Positions 1-7,390 of a DNA stretch of 9,821 nucleotides are shown here, one piece after another (positions within the stretch are counted from its first letter, which is position 1; each line of letters starts with the position of its first letter). The notes beneath the pieces were generated by a model that worked only from the letters and a program-made list of their open reading frames with translations, had not been told where the DNA came from and made no database searches. The position numbers and the translations under genes are program-made. Source of the stretch: Nitrospiraceae bacterium UBA2166 (GTDB taxonomy: Bacteria > Nitrospirota > Nitrospiria > Nitrospirales > UBA2166). The DNA is taken from the NCBI GenBank assembly GCA_002328825.1, contig DCWI01000085.1, forward strand, positions 1 to 9,821. The letters run 5' to 3'.

Positions 1-1166
1 TGTATAGTTACGCTACCCTTTGTCGGCACTTGCAAGTTTTTGATTCTGCATTTTCTGATATTCCTCATCTGACTGCATTTGCGGTGAAATCAAATTCAAA
101 CCTTGCGGTTCTGAAATTGGTTGCGAATCATGGGCTTGGTGCAGATATTGTGTCTGGTGGAGAACTTTATCGTGCAATCCAAGCGGGGATTGATCCGGCC
201 AAGATCGTCTTTGCGGGGGTCGGGAAGAATGCAGAAGAGATTGAGTACGCGATTGCGCAGGGAATCCGTATGTTTAATGTCGAATCAGAGGAGGAACTTC
301 GTGCGATTAACACTGTCGCGGAACGGATGGGGAAAATAGCACCCGTTGCTTTGCGCGTGAACCCTGACGTTGATCCTATGACTCATCCGTATATTGCTAC
401 GGGATTGAAGAAGAGCAAGTTTGGCATCGACTCTCAATTTGCTCTCGATAGTTTTGAGATTGCAATGGGCCTTTCTGCTATTGATGTTGTTGGGGTTCAT
501 ATGCATATTGGGTCACAGTTAACCAAGGTGAGTCCCTTTGTTGACGCGGTGAAGCGCCTTTTAGGGCTTATAGAGCAGCTGCAGCAACGGGGGATTAGCC
601 TGCACTATATTAACATTGGTGGGGGGCTTGGCATCTCGTACGAAGATGAAAATCCGCCGCATCCAAACGATTTAGCTAAAGCTCTGTTGCCACTTCTGCG
701 GGATCTGAAGGTGAGCTTGATTCTTGAGCCAGGACGAGTCATTGTTGGAAATGCTGGAATTCTTGTGACCAAGGTGTTGTACACTAAAAGTGGGGATGGG
801 AAGCACTTTATTATTGTCGATGCAGCGATGAATGATCTTCTTCGTCCGAGTTTATATGAGGCGTATCATGAGATTTTTCCTGTCCGACGGGACAAACGAG
901 ATTTGATAATAGCTGATGTTGTTGGCCCAATTTGTGAATCTGGTGATTTTCTTGCCAAAGGACGGGAATTGCCTGTGGTTAAATCCGGAGAATTGCTTGC
1001 CGTGATGAGCTCGGGGGCCTATGGGTTCACGATGGCGTCGAACTACAATTCGCGTCCTCGTGTTCCGGAAGTGATGGTGCGAGACCAAGATATCCACGTA
1101 ATTCGTGAGCGCGAAAGCTATGAAGATCTAGTGAGGGGCGAAGTGATTCCTGATTTCCTGCGATAG
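1..1166 (+). CDS. lysA: Diaminopimelate decarboxylase (5'-truncated)
   Basis: PLP enzyme that decarboxylates meso-diaminopimelate to L-lysine, the last step of lysine synthesis, in the cytoplasm. The frame is open to the window edge (first full codon at 3, reading YSYATLCRHLQVF), so the start lies upstream; from the family length of about 415-420 residues, roughly 30 N-terminal residues are missing. A TTG at 30 could be mistaken for a start, but the residues before it match the family. Seen: AFAVKSN with the PLP lysine (codon 87-89), the HIGSQ segment, the glycine-rich phosphate-binding GGGLGI, EPGR, the active-site CESGDFLAKGR, and the C-terminal GAYGFTMASNYNSRPR with the conserved tyrosine. 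This is the fold-type III alanine racemase-like barrel followed by a beta domain. It is the first visible gene of the lysine/DAP run, 21 nt before dapF. No odd residues or breaks. Confidence 0.97.
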   Translation, partial: YSYATLCRHLQVFDSAFSDIPHLTAFAVKSNSNLAVLKLVANHGLGADIVSGGELYRAIQAGIDPAKIVFAGVGKNAEEIEYAIAQGIRMFNVESEEELRAINTVAERMGKIAPVALRVNPDVDPMTHPYIATGLKKSKFGIDSQFALDSFEIAMGLSAIDVVGVHMHIGSQLTKVSPFVDAVKRLLGLIEQLQQRGISLHYINIGGGLGISYEDENPPHPNDLAKALLPLLRDLKVSLILEPGRVIVGNAGILVTKVLYTKSGDGKHFIIVDAAMNDLLRPSLYEAYHEIFPVRRDKRDLIIADVVGPICESGDFLAKGRELPVVKSGELLAVMSSGAYGFTMASNYNSRPRVPEVMVRDQDIHVIRERESYEDLVRGEVIPDFLR

Positions 1167-1187
1167 TCTCTTATACGTGATACCGAC

Positions 1188-2015
1188 ATGATTCCGTTCA
1201 TGAAACTAGCGGGGAGTGGAAATGATTTTATTCTCATTGACAACAGGCGTTTGTCCATTGCATCGACGCGCTTGAAGCGAATTGCGGTTCAGCTTTGTCG
1301 CCGGCGATGGTCAGTTGGAGCTGATGGTTTGATTGTAATTGAACCTTCATTGAAGGCGGATTTCAAATGGAGATTTTTCAATGCCGATGGAAGCCGAGCG
1401 GGGTTTTGTGGAAATGGTGCACGTTGTGTTGCGCGGTTTGCCCATATCAAGAAAATTGCGCGGCGGCGTATGGTATTTGAGACTCGTGTTGGTCTGATTA
1501 CGGCTGAGGTGCTTAGTTCTCGTGGTGAGCGAGTGAAAGTTTGTATGCCTGATCCGAAAAGTCTTCAATTAGATATGAAAATTCTAATCAAAGATCAAGA
1601 ACAAACCGCGCATTTCGTTGATACTGGAGTGCCACACTGTGTATATGTGGTTGACGATCTCATTCAGGTAGATGTCGATGGATTAGGGCGTACGACGCGC
1701 AATCACAGACTGTTCCTCCCATTGGGTACCAATGTGTGTTTTATTAATGTGGTGAATACTCGTCGTATTAAGATTCGAACCTACGAGCGGGGTGTCGAAG
1801 GGGAGACATTGGCGTGTGGAACAGGTGCGGTTGCTGCAGCGGTAATTGCCAATAAACTTGATGCCGTGATTTCTCCGGTAACCGTTATCCCAGCTAGTGG
1901 TCGGCCACTGAGTGTGTCATTCACTGTTAAAAAGGGTATGTATCGGGAGATATTTCTGGAAGGTGATGCTCGTGTGATCTATGATGGTCACATTAGGCCG
2001 GATGCCTTGGACTAA
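1188..2015 (+). CDS. dapF: Diaminopimelate epimerase
   Basis: Cofactor-independent epimerase interconverting LL- and meso-diaminopimelate, supplying both peptidoglycan (meso-DAP) and LysA. The 275 residues are typical. Both catalytic cysteines are visible: Cys74 in NADGSRAGFCGNGARC and Cys210 in ERGVEGETLACGTG. The N-terminal substrate loop GSGNDFILIDNR is also intact. The two halves are the usual pseudo-symmetric DapF domains. The ATG at 1188 is preferred because MIPF precedes the conserved GSGNDF at the usual distance; an in-frame ATG at 1200 would leave only a few residues before it. No strong Shine-Dalgarno is visible, so translation may rely on coupling to lysA. The protein is rich in arginine in the first 100 residues (for example LCRRRW), which I take as lineage drift rather than a functional change. 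Confidence 0.97.
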   Translation: MIPFMKLAGSGNDFILIDNRRLSIASTRLKRIAVQLCRRRWSVGADGLIVIEPSLKADFKWRFFNADGSRAGFCGNGARCVARFAHIKKIARRRMVFETRVGLITAEVLSSRGERVKVCMPDPKSLQLDMKILIKDQEQTAHFVDTGVPHCVYVVDDLIQVDVDGLGRTTRNHRLFLPLGTNVCFINVVNTRRIKIRTYERGVEGETLACGTGAVAAAVIANKLDAVISPVTVIPASGRPLSVSFTVKKGMYREIFLEGDARVIYDGHIRPDALD

Positions 2016-2020
2016 TTGCT

Positions 2021-2030
2021 GGAAAAGGAA
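2021..2030 (+). promoter_or_regulatory. Ribosome binding site that decides the dapA start
   Basis: The purine tract GGAAAAGGAA lies about 9 nt before the ATG at 2040. It supports that ATG over the in-frame TTG at 2016, which would put the tract inside the coding region and add eight residues (MLEKEKLF) not expected in DapA. Confidence 0.6.
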
Positions 2031-2039
2031 AAGTTGTTT

Positions 2040-2930
2040 ATGAGAGTTTCTCAGACGCCGTATCGAGGATCAATGGTGGCAATTGTCACGCCTTTTAAAG
2101 AAGGTGTGTTCGAGGCTACTGCGCTTGAGCATCTGATTGATTTTCAGCTCAGAAATGGAACTGCTGGCATCGTTCCTTGTGGAACAACCGGAGAATCAGC
2201 GACCCTAAGCCATGCAGATCATCGGCGTGTGGTTGAGGTAGCGGTTAAGTCGGTTGGGGGTCGAGTTCCTGTAATTGCGGGTACGGGGTCAAATAGTACT
2301 GATGAGGCCATTGATCTGACCTATCATGCTAAACAGGTTGGTGCCGATGCAGCACTTCTCATTACTCCCTATTACAATAAACCGACTCAAGAAGGCCTCT
2401 TTCTCCATTATAAGAGGATCGCTGAATCCGTAGATTTTCCTCTAATTTTGTACAATATTCCAGGGCGGACAGCTGTGAATATGTTGCCGGAGACTGTCGA
2501 ACGATTGTGTGAAGTTTCCAACGTTGTCGCGATCAAGGAAGGATCAGGTTCGTTGCAACAAATTAGTGACGTGGTGAGACGATGTGGCGATCGCATGCCT
2601 GTGCTTTCAGGTGATGACGCGTTGACCCTTCCGGTTTTGTCCGTTGGAGGGACCGGAGTAATTACGGTGTCCGCGAATATCATTCCAAAAGATGTCTCAA
2701 CGATGATTGATGCGTTTGAATCTGGAAATATAGATCAGGCGAGGAAGGGGCACCTAAAAATGGCCCCGATTGTGTCCGCCCTATTTTTTGAAACCAATCC
2801 CATTCCTGTCAAACAAGCGCTTGCTTTTATGGGGAAAATGTCGGCCGAAGTGCGTCTTCCTCTTTGCCGAATGTCTGATGAAAACCAGAAACGTCTTAGG
2901 CAAGTTATGACAACATACGGACTGCTCTGA
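2040..2930 (+). CDS. dapA: 4-hydroxy-tetrahydrodipicolinate synthase
   Basis: Condenses pyruvate with aspartate semialdehyde to give 4-hydroxy-tetrahydrodipicolinate, the committed step to DAP and lysine. From the ATG at 2040 it is 296 residues (family about 290-300). It is a TIM barrel with every active-site landmark visible: Thr49-Thr50 in CGTTGES, Tyr112 in TPYYNKPTQEG, Tyr138 in LYNIPGRT, and the Schiff-base Lys166 in VVAIKEGSG. These sit five residues later than the E. coli Thr44/45, Tyr107, Tyr133 and Lys161, consistent with a slightly longer N-terminus. The stop codon overlaps the dapB start by one base (TGATG), implying translational coupling. Whether lysine feedback inhibits this enzyme cannot be read from the sequence. 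Confidence 0.97.
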   Translation: MRVSQTPYRGSMVAIVTPFKEGVFEATALEHLIDFQLRNGTAGIVPCGTTGESATLSHADHRRVVEVAVKSVGGRVPVIAGTGSNSTDEAIDLTYHAKQVGADAALLITPYYNKPTQEGLFLHYKRIAESVDFPLILYNIPGRTAVNMLPETVERLCEVSNVVAIKEGSGSLQQISDVVRRCGDRMPVLSGDDALTLPVLSVGGTGVITVSANIIPKDVSTMIDAFESGNIDQARKGHLKMAPIVSALFFETNPIPVKQALAFMGKMSAEVRLPLCRMSDENQKRLRQVMTTYGLL

Positions 2931-3727
2931 TGAGGCTGATCATGTTTGGAGCAGCCGGTCGGATGGGTCAGTGTATCATTGACCTGATTCAGCGGGCAGA
3001 TGACTGTGAACTCGTCGGTGCTGTTGAAGTTCCAGGTCATTCTGCCGTTGGGTTGGATGTTGGAAGTTTTGTCGGGTGTGGGGATATTGGTGTTGACGTG
3101 AGTGATGAGTTGGAGTCAGTTGTCGATCAGGCCGATGTTGTAATTGATTTTTCCTTACCTGGTGGAACGATTGAAAATGCGAAGATCTGTGCCGAGTATG
3201 CTACCCCGTTAGTGATAGGAACGACAGGAATTTCACCAACTCAGGAAGGTCAATTGCAGCAACTTGTTCGAACCTTTCCTTGTGTTCTGGCTCCCAATAT
3301 GAGTATAGGCATTAACGTTTTGTTGAATGTGCTTGCGGAGATGGCTGTAGTGCTTCAAAAAGATTACGATATCGAGATTGTCGAGGTACATCATCGATTT
3401 AAACAAGATGCGCCAAGTGGGACTGCGATTGGTATGGCAAAGGCGATCGCGATGGCACAAGGGAAGGATTTTGACATGATGGGGATATACGGTCGCCAAG
3501 GGGAGCGAAAATCAGGTGAAATCGGGATGCAATCTATTCGTGCTGGTGATATTGTTGGAGATCATACCGTCTATTTTGCTGGTCAAGGGGAGCGAATTGA
3601 GATTACACATCGTGCTCAAAGCCGTGAAACCTTTGCTCATGGAGCCATACAAGCGGCTCGTTGGGTGTCAGTGCAGTCACCAGGGCTATACGATATGCAA
3701 GATGTCCTTGGACTTAAGAAAGACTGA
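2930..3727 (+). CDS. dapB: 4-hydroxy-tetrahydrodipicolinate reductase
   Basis: NAD(P)H-dependent reductase turning the DapA product into tetrahydrodipicolinate. The 265 residues match the family. The Rossmann loop FGAAGRMG (residues 6-13) is at the N-terminus. IGTTGIS (96-102) and APNMSIGIN (121-129) follow. The catalytic signature VEVHHRFKQDAPSGTA carries His154 and His155 and the substrate-binding Lys158. The acidic residue after the second strand (GAVEVPGHS) is the position that helps set NADH versus NADPH preference in this family, but preference cannot be settled from sequence alone. The start overlaps the dapA stop by 1 nt and the stop lies 7 nt before dapL, so the gene sits in the middle of the operon. 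Confidence 0.97.
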   Translation: MRLIMFGAAGRMGQCIIDLIQRADDCELVGAVEVPGHSAVGLDVGSFVGCGDIGVDVSDELESVVDQADVVIDFSLPGGTIENAKICAEYATPLVIGTTGISPTQEGQLQQLVRTFPCVLAPNMSIGINVLLNVLAEMAVVLQKDYDIEIVEVHHRFKQDAPSGTAIGMAKAIAMAQGKDFDMMGIYGRQGERKSGEIGMQSIRAGDIVGDHTVYFAGQGERIEITHRAQSRETFAHGAIQAARWVSVQSPGLYDMQDVLGLKKD

Positions 3728-3734
3728 TTAACTT

Positions 3735-4901
3735 ATGAATGTTGAATGGAGTGATCGAATCAAAAATCTTCCTCCTTATCTCTTTGCGGCTATTGATGCT
3801 GCCAAGCAGGCGGCACAGTCTAAAGGGTTGGACATTATCGACCTTGGTGTTGGCGATCCCGATCTTCCAACTCCAGAGGTAATCATTGAACGCCTTTCTG
3901 TCTCGGCCAGAGACGCGAAGAATCATCAATACCCGTCCTACATTGGAATGCTGTCTTTTCGTGAAGCGGTCGCAAAGTGGTATTGGAAAAGATTTTCTGT
4001 TTCGATAGATCCAGTACGTGAATCTCTTACGTTGATTGGTTCGAAGGAAGGCATAGGACATGTTCCGCTTGCATTTATCAACCAAGGAGACCTTGTTCTT
4101 GTTCCAGATCCAGGGTATCCAGTGTATTCCGTTGCCACGACATTTGCAGGCGGCGTCGTGTACACCATGCCACTCAAACGGGAAAATGAATTTCTTCCTG
4201 ACCTTGAGGCTATTCCTTCTGATGTATGTACGCGGGCAAAACTCATGTTTTTAAACTATCCAAACAACCCAACAACCGCAGTTGCTACACGAGATTTTTT
4301 TTCTCGCGTGATTGACTTTGCATCTCGGCATGACATCATTGTGTGTCACGACAATGCCTATTCAGAGATCTATTTTGATGATTGCCGTCCGATCAGTTTC
4401 ATGGAGATTGATGGGGCTCGGGAGGTTGGTGTTGAGTTTCACTCGTTGTCAAAAACATTTAATATGACTGGTTGGCGCATTGGATCAGTGGTAGGAAACG
4501 AGTCTGTCATTGCGGGATTAGGAAAGGTTAAGACGAATATTGATTCTGGGGTTTTCCAAGCAATTCAGGAGGCAGGGATCACCGCATTAGAGTCTGATGA
4601 TCAGATTGTTTCTGACGCGAGAGCAATATACCAAGAGCGTCGGAATGTGTTGGTTCCAGGGCTGAAAGCCATAGGCCTCAATGTTTATCCAACCGATGCA
4701 ACCTTCTACGTCTGGATGGATGTGCCGTCGTCATTTACTTCTGCGAGCCTTGCAAGTCACCTGATTGAGAAAACTGGCATTGTTGCAACTCCAGGAAATG
4801 GATTTGGAAACGCAGGAGAAGGCTATCTTCGTATGACTCTGTGTGCACCAAAAAAACGACTTGCCGAGGCTGTGGACCGGATAAAAACCATTGGCATTTA
4901 G
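3735..4901 (+). CDS. dapL: LL-diaminopimelate aminotransferase
   Basis: Class I/II PLP aminotransferase (388 residues). By context it is the DapL enzyme that converts tetrahydrodipicolinate plus glutamate straight to LL-diaminopimelate. Seen: the N-terminal IDLGVGDPDLPTP, the NYPNNPT motif, the CHDNAYSEIYFD segment with the cofactor-contacting Asp and Tyr, and the Schiff-base lysine Lys240 in SLSKTFNMTGWRIG. The YPSYIGMLSFREAVAKWY segment is DapL-like rather than AspC-like. Placement directly after dapB and the absence of dapD, dapC or dapE nearby support DapL over a generic aspartate or succinyl-DAP aminotransferase. Closely related aminotransferases are hard to separate by motif, so the substrate call rests partly on context. 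No good Shine-Dalgarno is seen; it starts 7 nt after dapB. Confidence 0.9.
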   Translation: MNVEWSDRIKNLPPYLFAAIDAAKQAAQSKGLDIIDLGVGDPDLPTPEVIIERLSVSARDAKNHQYPSYIGMLSFREAVAKWYWKRFSVSIDPVRESLTLIGSKEGIGHVPLAFINQGDLVLVPDPGYPVYSVATTFAGGVVYTMPLKRENEFLPDLEAIPSDVCTRAKLMFLNYPNNPTTAVATRDFFSRVIDFASRHDIIVCHDNAYSEIYFDDCRPISFMEIDGAREVGVEFHSLSKTFNMTGWRIGSVVGNESVIAGLGKVKTNIDSGVFQAIQEAGITALESDDQIVSDARAIYQERRNVLVPGLKAIGLNVYPTDATFYVWMDVPSSFTSASLASHLIEKTGIVATPGNGFGNAGEGYLRMTLCAPKKRLAEAVDRIKTIGI

Positions 4902-4903
4902 GT

Positions 4904-5401
4904 GTGCAGGCGTATCTTAGTATTGGCTCGAACGTAGGTGATCGGAAAGCGTGGTGCATGAAGGCCATCACGAGCCTGACCAGCCATCCTGATATTTCTC
5001 ACCTTACCCACTCCGTATTGTATGAAACAGAACCGATGGAGACTTCCAATCAACGGTGGTTTCTAAACTGTGCGGTCAGCATTGAAACAGAGTTGACCAT
5101 TCAATCTCTTTTTTCTCTGTGTTCGCGAATTGAGGGAGATTTTGGACGTGTGAGATTTGAAAAGAATGCGCCGCGAACCATTGATCTTGATCTGCTCTTC
5201 TATGGAACCATGATAGTGAACACGTCAGAGCTTGTTGTTCCACATCCTCGGCTTGCGACACGGAGGTTTGTTCTTGTCCCACTCGCAGAGATTGCGCCTG
5301 ATGTGTTACATCCCCTCTTGCACCTCACCGTACGGGAATTACTGGATCGCCTTGGAAACTTACAGATCGTACGGAAGTTCAACGATGGTACTGTCAATTA
5401 G
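4904..5401 (+). CDS. folK: 2-amino-4-hydroxy-6-hydroxymethyldihydropteridine pyrophosphokinase
   Basis: HPPK transfers pyrophosphate from ATP to 6-hydroxymethyl-dihydropterin in folate synthesis. From a GTG at 4904 it is 165 residues, typical for stand-alone FolK. Seen: AYLSIGSNVGDR at the N-terminus, YETEPM, the substrate-binding WFLNCAV, and the family signature APRTIDLDLLFYG with the Mg-binding Asp94 and Asp96 (E. coli 95 and 97), then VVPHPRL and FVLVPLAEIAP. The start follows the dapL stop by only 2 nt, favouring coupled translation. The longer reading from an ATG at 4841 would overlap dapL by 61 nt and add 21 residues absent from the family. It is the last gene of the DAP run and unrelated to lysine; such riders are common. 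Confidence 0.93.
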   Translation: MQAYLSIGSNVGDRKAWCMKAITSLTSHPDISHLTHSVLYETEPMETSNQRWFLNCAVSIETELTIQSLFSLCSRIEGDFGRVRFEKNAPRTIDLDLLFYGTMIVNTSELVVPHPRLATRRFVLVPLAEIAPDVLHPLLHLTVRELLDRLGNLQIVRKFNDGTVN

Positions 5402-5403
5402 GC

Positions 5404-5531
5404 TTCCTATAAACCAAATATTACAATATTTCATGGGGCTGCTTAAAACAGTAGATTATAAGGGGTTATTGGGTTTTTATGATATTAACTATTCATCAAC
5501 AAATAGAGAATAATAGGTTGCTTTATAGGAA
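5404..5531. repeat. 10-bp inverted repeat bounding the folK-panC spacer
   Basis: TTCCTATAAA at 5404-5413 is the exact reverse complement of TTTATAGGAA at 5522-5531. The arms enclose 108 nt of AT-rich sequence that begins 2 nt after the folK stop. The layout could be the ends of a decayed small non-autonomous element, a long-range stem in the mRNA, or chance in AT-rich DNA. No flanking target-site duplication is evident. Confidence 0.5.
5416..5431. repeat. Perfect AT hairpin AAATATT-AC-AATATTT
   Basis: Two 7-nt arms that are exact reverse complements are separated by only 2 nt, just inside the left arm of the larger inverted repeat. It could be a dyad operator or a weak stem. A 2-nt loop is sterically tight, so as RNA the closing pairs would open. 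All-AT arms make chance plausible. Confidence 0.4.
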
Positions 5532-5565
5532 ATCTCGAGAATTGCCGCCGAGTGGTAAGTAGTCG

Positions 5566-6420
5566 ATGAAGGTCATCAAGACCATTTCCGCAATGCAAAA
5601 ATCAACGATGCGTTGGCGGAAAACAGGAAATTCTATTGGGTTTGTTCCGACGATGGGAGCCCTTCACGGCGGACATTGTGCGCTCATTGAGGCTGCTCGG
5701 CGCACCAACAAAATCGTTGTGGTTAGCTTGTTTGTAAATCCGCTGCAATTTGGTCCCTGTGAAGGTCTCAAACGTTATCCTCAAACGTTTACCCAAGATC
5801 GACATTTCTGTGAGAAGGCTGGAGTAGATGGTCTGTTTGTGCCAAATAAAAGAGCAATGTATCCCGAGGGGTTCCAAACGATAGTCATGGTTCGCAAGGT
5901 AACTCAAGGGTATGAAGGACAGTCACGTCCGATGCATTTTGAAGGCGTGACAACGGTGATCACAAAACTTTGTCATATCGTTGTACCTGATCATGTGTAT
6001 TTTGGTCAAAAGGATTATCAGCAGGCAATTGTGATAAAGCAGATGCTGGCTGATCTGAATATGCCTATTAAAATGGTGGTGCGGCCAACGGTGCGGGAAT
6101 CAGATGGTCTCGCGATAAGTTCAAGAAACTCACTCCTTAAGCCCAATGAACGAAGGGTGGCGGCTGTGGTATATCGTATGTTAGAGGAAGGCGCGAGGCG
6201 TATTCGTGCAGGAGAGCGGTCTGGATACAGGCTTCGTCGTAACATTGAAACGAGGTTGAATGCCGAACCGTCAATAAAAGTCGATTATGTTGGGATTATG
6301 CACCCACAAACGTTAGTGGCCGTGAGAAAAATCGAGGGGCGTGTGGTCTTGACCATTGCCGCCTATGTTGGAAAGACGCGGATTATTGACAATATTATCG
6401 TGAGGGTTCCGGCACGGTAA
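5566..6420 (+). CDS. panC: Pantothenate synthetase
   Basis: ATP-dependent ligase joining pantoate and beta-alanine to give pantothenate, the coenzyme A precursor. The 284 residues are typical. It is a HIGH-superfamily nucleotidyl transferase: GFVPTMGALHGGH holds the two catalytic histidines (His34, His37). FVNPLQFGP, GVTTVITKL, YFGQKDYQQ and PTVRESDGLAISSRN (Ser185-Ser186-Arg187, the KMSKS-like loop) follow in order, and the C-terminal small domain ends in IDNIIV. Several usually conserved positions differ: the residue inside the HxGH motif is Gly rather than Glu/Asp, the loop reads GPCEGL instead of the usual GPxEDL, and YPRT is YPQT. The catalytic histidines and the SSRN loop are intact, so I expect an active enzyme. 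It is separated from the DAP run by an AT-rich gap and may be transcribed independently. The stop lies 2 nt from a convergent tRNA. Confidence 0.95.
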   Translation: MKVIKTISAMQKSTMRWRKTGNSIGFVPTMGALHGGHCALIEAARRTNKIVVVSLFVNPLQFGPCEGLKRYPQTFTQDRHFCEKAGVDGLFVPNKRAMYPEGFQTIVMVRKVTQGYEGQSRPMHFEGVTTVITKLCHIVVPDHVYFGQKDYQQAIVIKQMLADLNMPIKMVVRPTVRESDGLAISSRNSLLKPNERRVAAVVYRMLEEGARRIRAGERSGYRLRRNIETRLNAEPSIKVDYVGIMHPQTLVAVRKIEGRVVLTIAAYVGKTRIIDNIIVRVPAR

Positions 6421-6421
6421 A

Positions 6422-6499
<78 letters not shown>

Positions 6500-6509
6500 C
6501 CATTTCTAG

Positions 6510-7250
6510 TTATAAGGTTCCGATCAAGTCTTTTTGAATAGAGACAAGGTTTTTAATGGCGTTTCGGCCTAAGTCTAAGAACTCTGACAATTCCTCTGAT
6601 GTAAAGGTCATGTGCTCTGCGGTTCCTTGGATCTCAACAAACTGGCCTTTACCGGTCATCACTAGGTTCATATCTACCTGTGCCATTGAATCCTCTTCAT
6701 AACAGAGATCAGTCATAAGCATATTTCCTACTTTTCCTACGCTGATTGCGGCAAGGTAATCGGTCAGTACTTGTTTTTTGATGAGGTTTTTATTTTTCGC
6801 AAAGATGATCGCATCGTGAAGTGCGAGAAAACTTCCCGTGATTGATGCGGTTCGTGTCCCACCATCAGCCTGTATGACATCACAGTCGATCCAAACCGTC
6901 CGTTCTCCAAGTGCCTCAAGGTCGGTAACCGAACGAAGTGAGCGACCAATGAGGCGCTGGATTTCATGAGTCCGTCCGCCGATCTTTCCGCGAGATGATT
7001 CTCGTGGGTTTCGTTGGTGTGTAGATCGTGGAAGCATTGAATATTCTGCGGTGATCCACCCTGTGCCTTTGTCTCTTAAAAAAGGGGGTACCTTTTCCTC
7101 TAGTGAGGCTGTACAGATGACTTTCGTTTCGCCCATTTCAATCAAGGCAGACCCTTCTGCTGACTTGATGAAATTTCTCGTAATTGTCACTGGGCGATGG
7201 GCGGAACATTCGCGACCATCTTTTCGAATCATTGATGATGCAATGGTCAT
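6510..7250 (-). CDS. rph: Ribonuclease PH
   Basis: Phosphorolytic 3'-to-5' exoribonuclease that trims tRNA precursors, acting as a hexamer in the cytoplasm. The 246 residues are a little longer than the usual 238-240. The RNase PH fold is read from GETKVICTASLEEKVPPFL, GWITAEYSMLPRSTHQR, the substrate-binding GRTHEIQRLIGRSLR, the phosphate-binding QADGGTRTASITG with Arg133, and the acidic catalytic segment CYEEDSMAQVDMN with Asp187 and Asp193. The ATG at 7250 is chosen because it overlaps the stop of an upstream small gene as ATGA; a second ATG six codons in (7232) would give a length closer to the family but has no better ribosome site. Downstream, only 10 nt separate its stop from tRNA-Pro, a likely substrate. 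The nucleotidase rdgB, which often follows rph, is absent here. Confidence 0.96.
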   Translation of the reverse strand: MTIASSMIRKDGRECSAHRPVTITRNFIKSAEGSALIEMGETKVICTASLEEKVPPFLRDKGTGWITAEYSMLPRSTHQRNPRESSRGKIGGRTHEIQRLIGRSLRSVTDLEALGERTVWIDCDVIQADGGTRTASITGSFLALHDAIIFAKNKNLIKKQVLTDYLAAISVGKVGNMLMTDLCYEEDSMAQVDMNLVMTGKGQFVEIQGTAEHMTFTSEELSEFLDLGRNAIKNLVSIQKDLIGTL

Positions 7251-7390
7251 GAGTGTTGAGTGGGAGGTTCGTTCTTCTTGGCTTGGCGTTTAATTTTTTT
7301 TGCGATGTAGAATCGAAGCATGAGAAGCACAATGATAAGAAGACTAACTCCACCGATGAATACTTCAGACTGTCCAATAATATAAGGCAT
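7247..7390 (-). CDS. Small single-span membrane protein upstream of rph
   Basis: I do not recognise a family. The 47-residue reading from the ATG at 7390 has a short polar N-terminus (MPYIIGQSEV), one strongly hydrophobic stretch at about residues 10-30 (FIGGVSLLIIVLLMLRFYIA), then a basic tail (KKIKRQAKKN) ending EPPTQHS. The positive-inside rule predicts the tail in the cytoplasm. The stop overlaps the rph start as ATGA, typical of translationally coupled genes and the main reason for believing it is real. A longer in-frame reading reaches back to 7549 but would run across the divergent slyD start and looks non-coding there. No clear Shine-Dalgarno precedes 7390. The function is unknown; possible roles are a membrane anchor or just a co-transcribed small protein. 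Confidence 0.6.
   Translation of the reverse strand: MPYIIGQSEVFIGGVSLLIIVLLMLRFYIAKKIKRQAKKNEPPTQHS

Larger units (their letters stand above)
5402..5565 (+). other. AT-rich folK-panC spacer
   Basis: This 164-nt non-coding gap is the largest in the plus-strand block and clearly more AT-rich than the genes on either side. It contains the two inverted repeats listed separately. I see no GC-rich hairpin with a T-run that would make a standard terminator for the DAP operon, and no convincing -35/-10 pair, although TATGAT-like hexamers occur. It probably holds the panC promoter or a weak terminator, but neither can be pinned down. The panC start has only a weak upstream GGTAAG. Confidence 0.6.

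Noticed and set aside
30..32. TTG as the start of lysA
   Set aside because: The frame continues upstream to the window edge and the upstream residues YSYATLCRH match the LysA family, so the gene is truncated by the window.
2016..2039. TTG start giving a longer DapA
   Set aside because: It would put the GGAAAAGGAA ribosome site inside the coding region and add residues not typical of DapA; the ATG at 2040 fits better.
4841..4903. ATG start giving FolK a 21-residue extension
   Set aside because: The extension is the shifted reading of the dapL 3' end and has no family resemblance; the GTG at 4904 gives normal length.
5232..5513. 93-residue plus-strand frame running from folK into the spacer
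   Set aside because: Most of it is the shifted frame of folK; the part in the spacer has no recognisable domain and there is no ribosome site.
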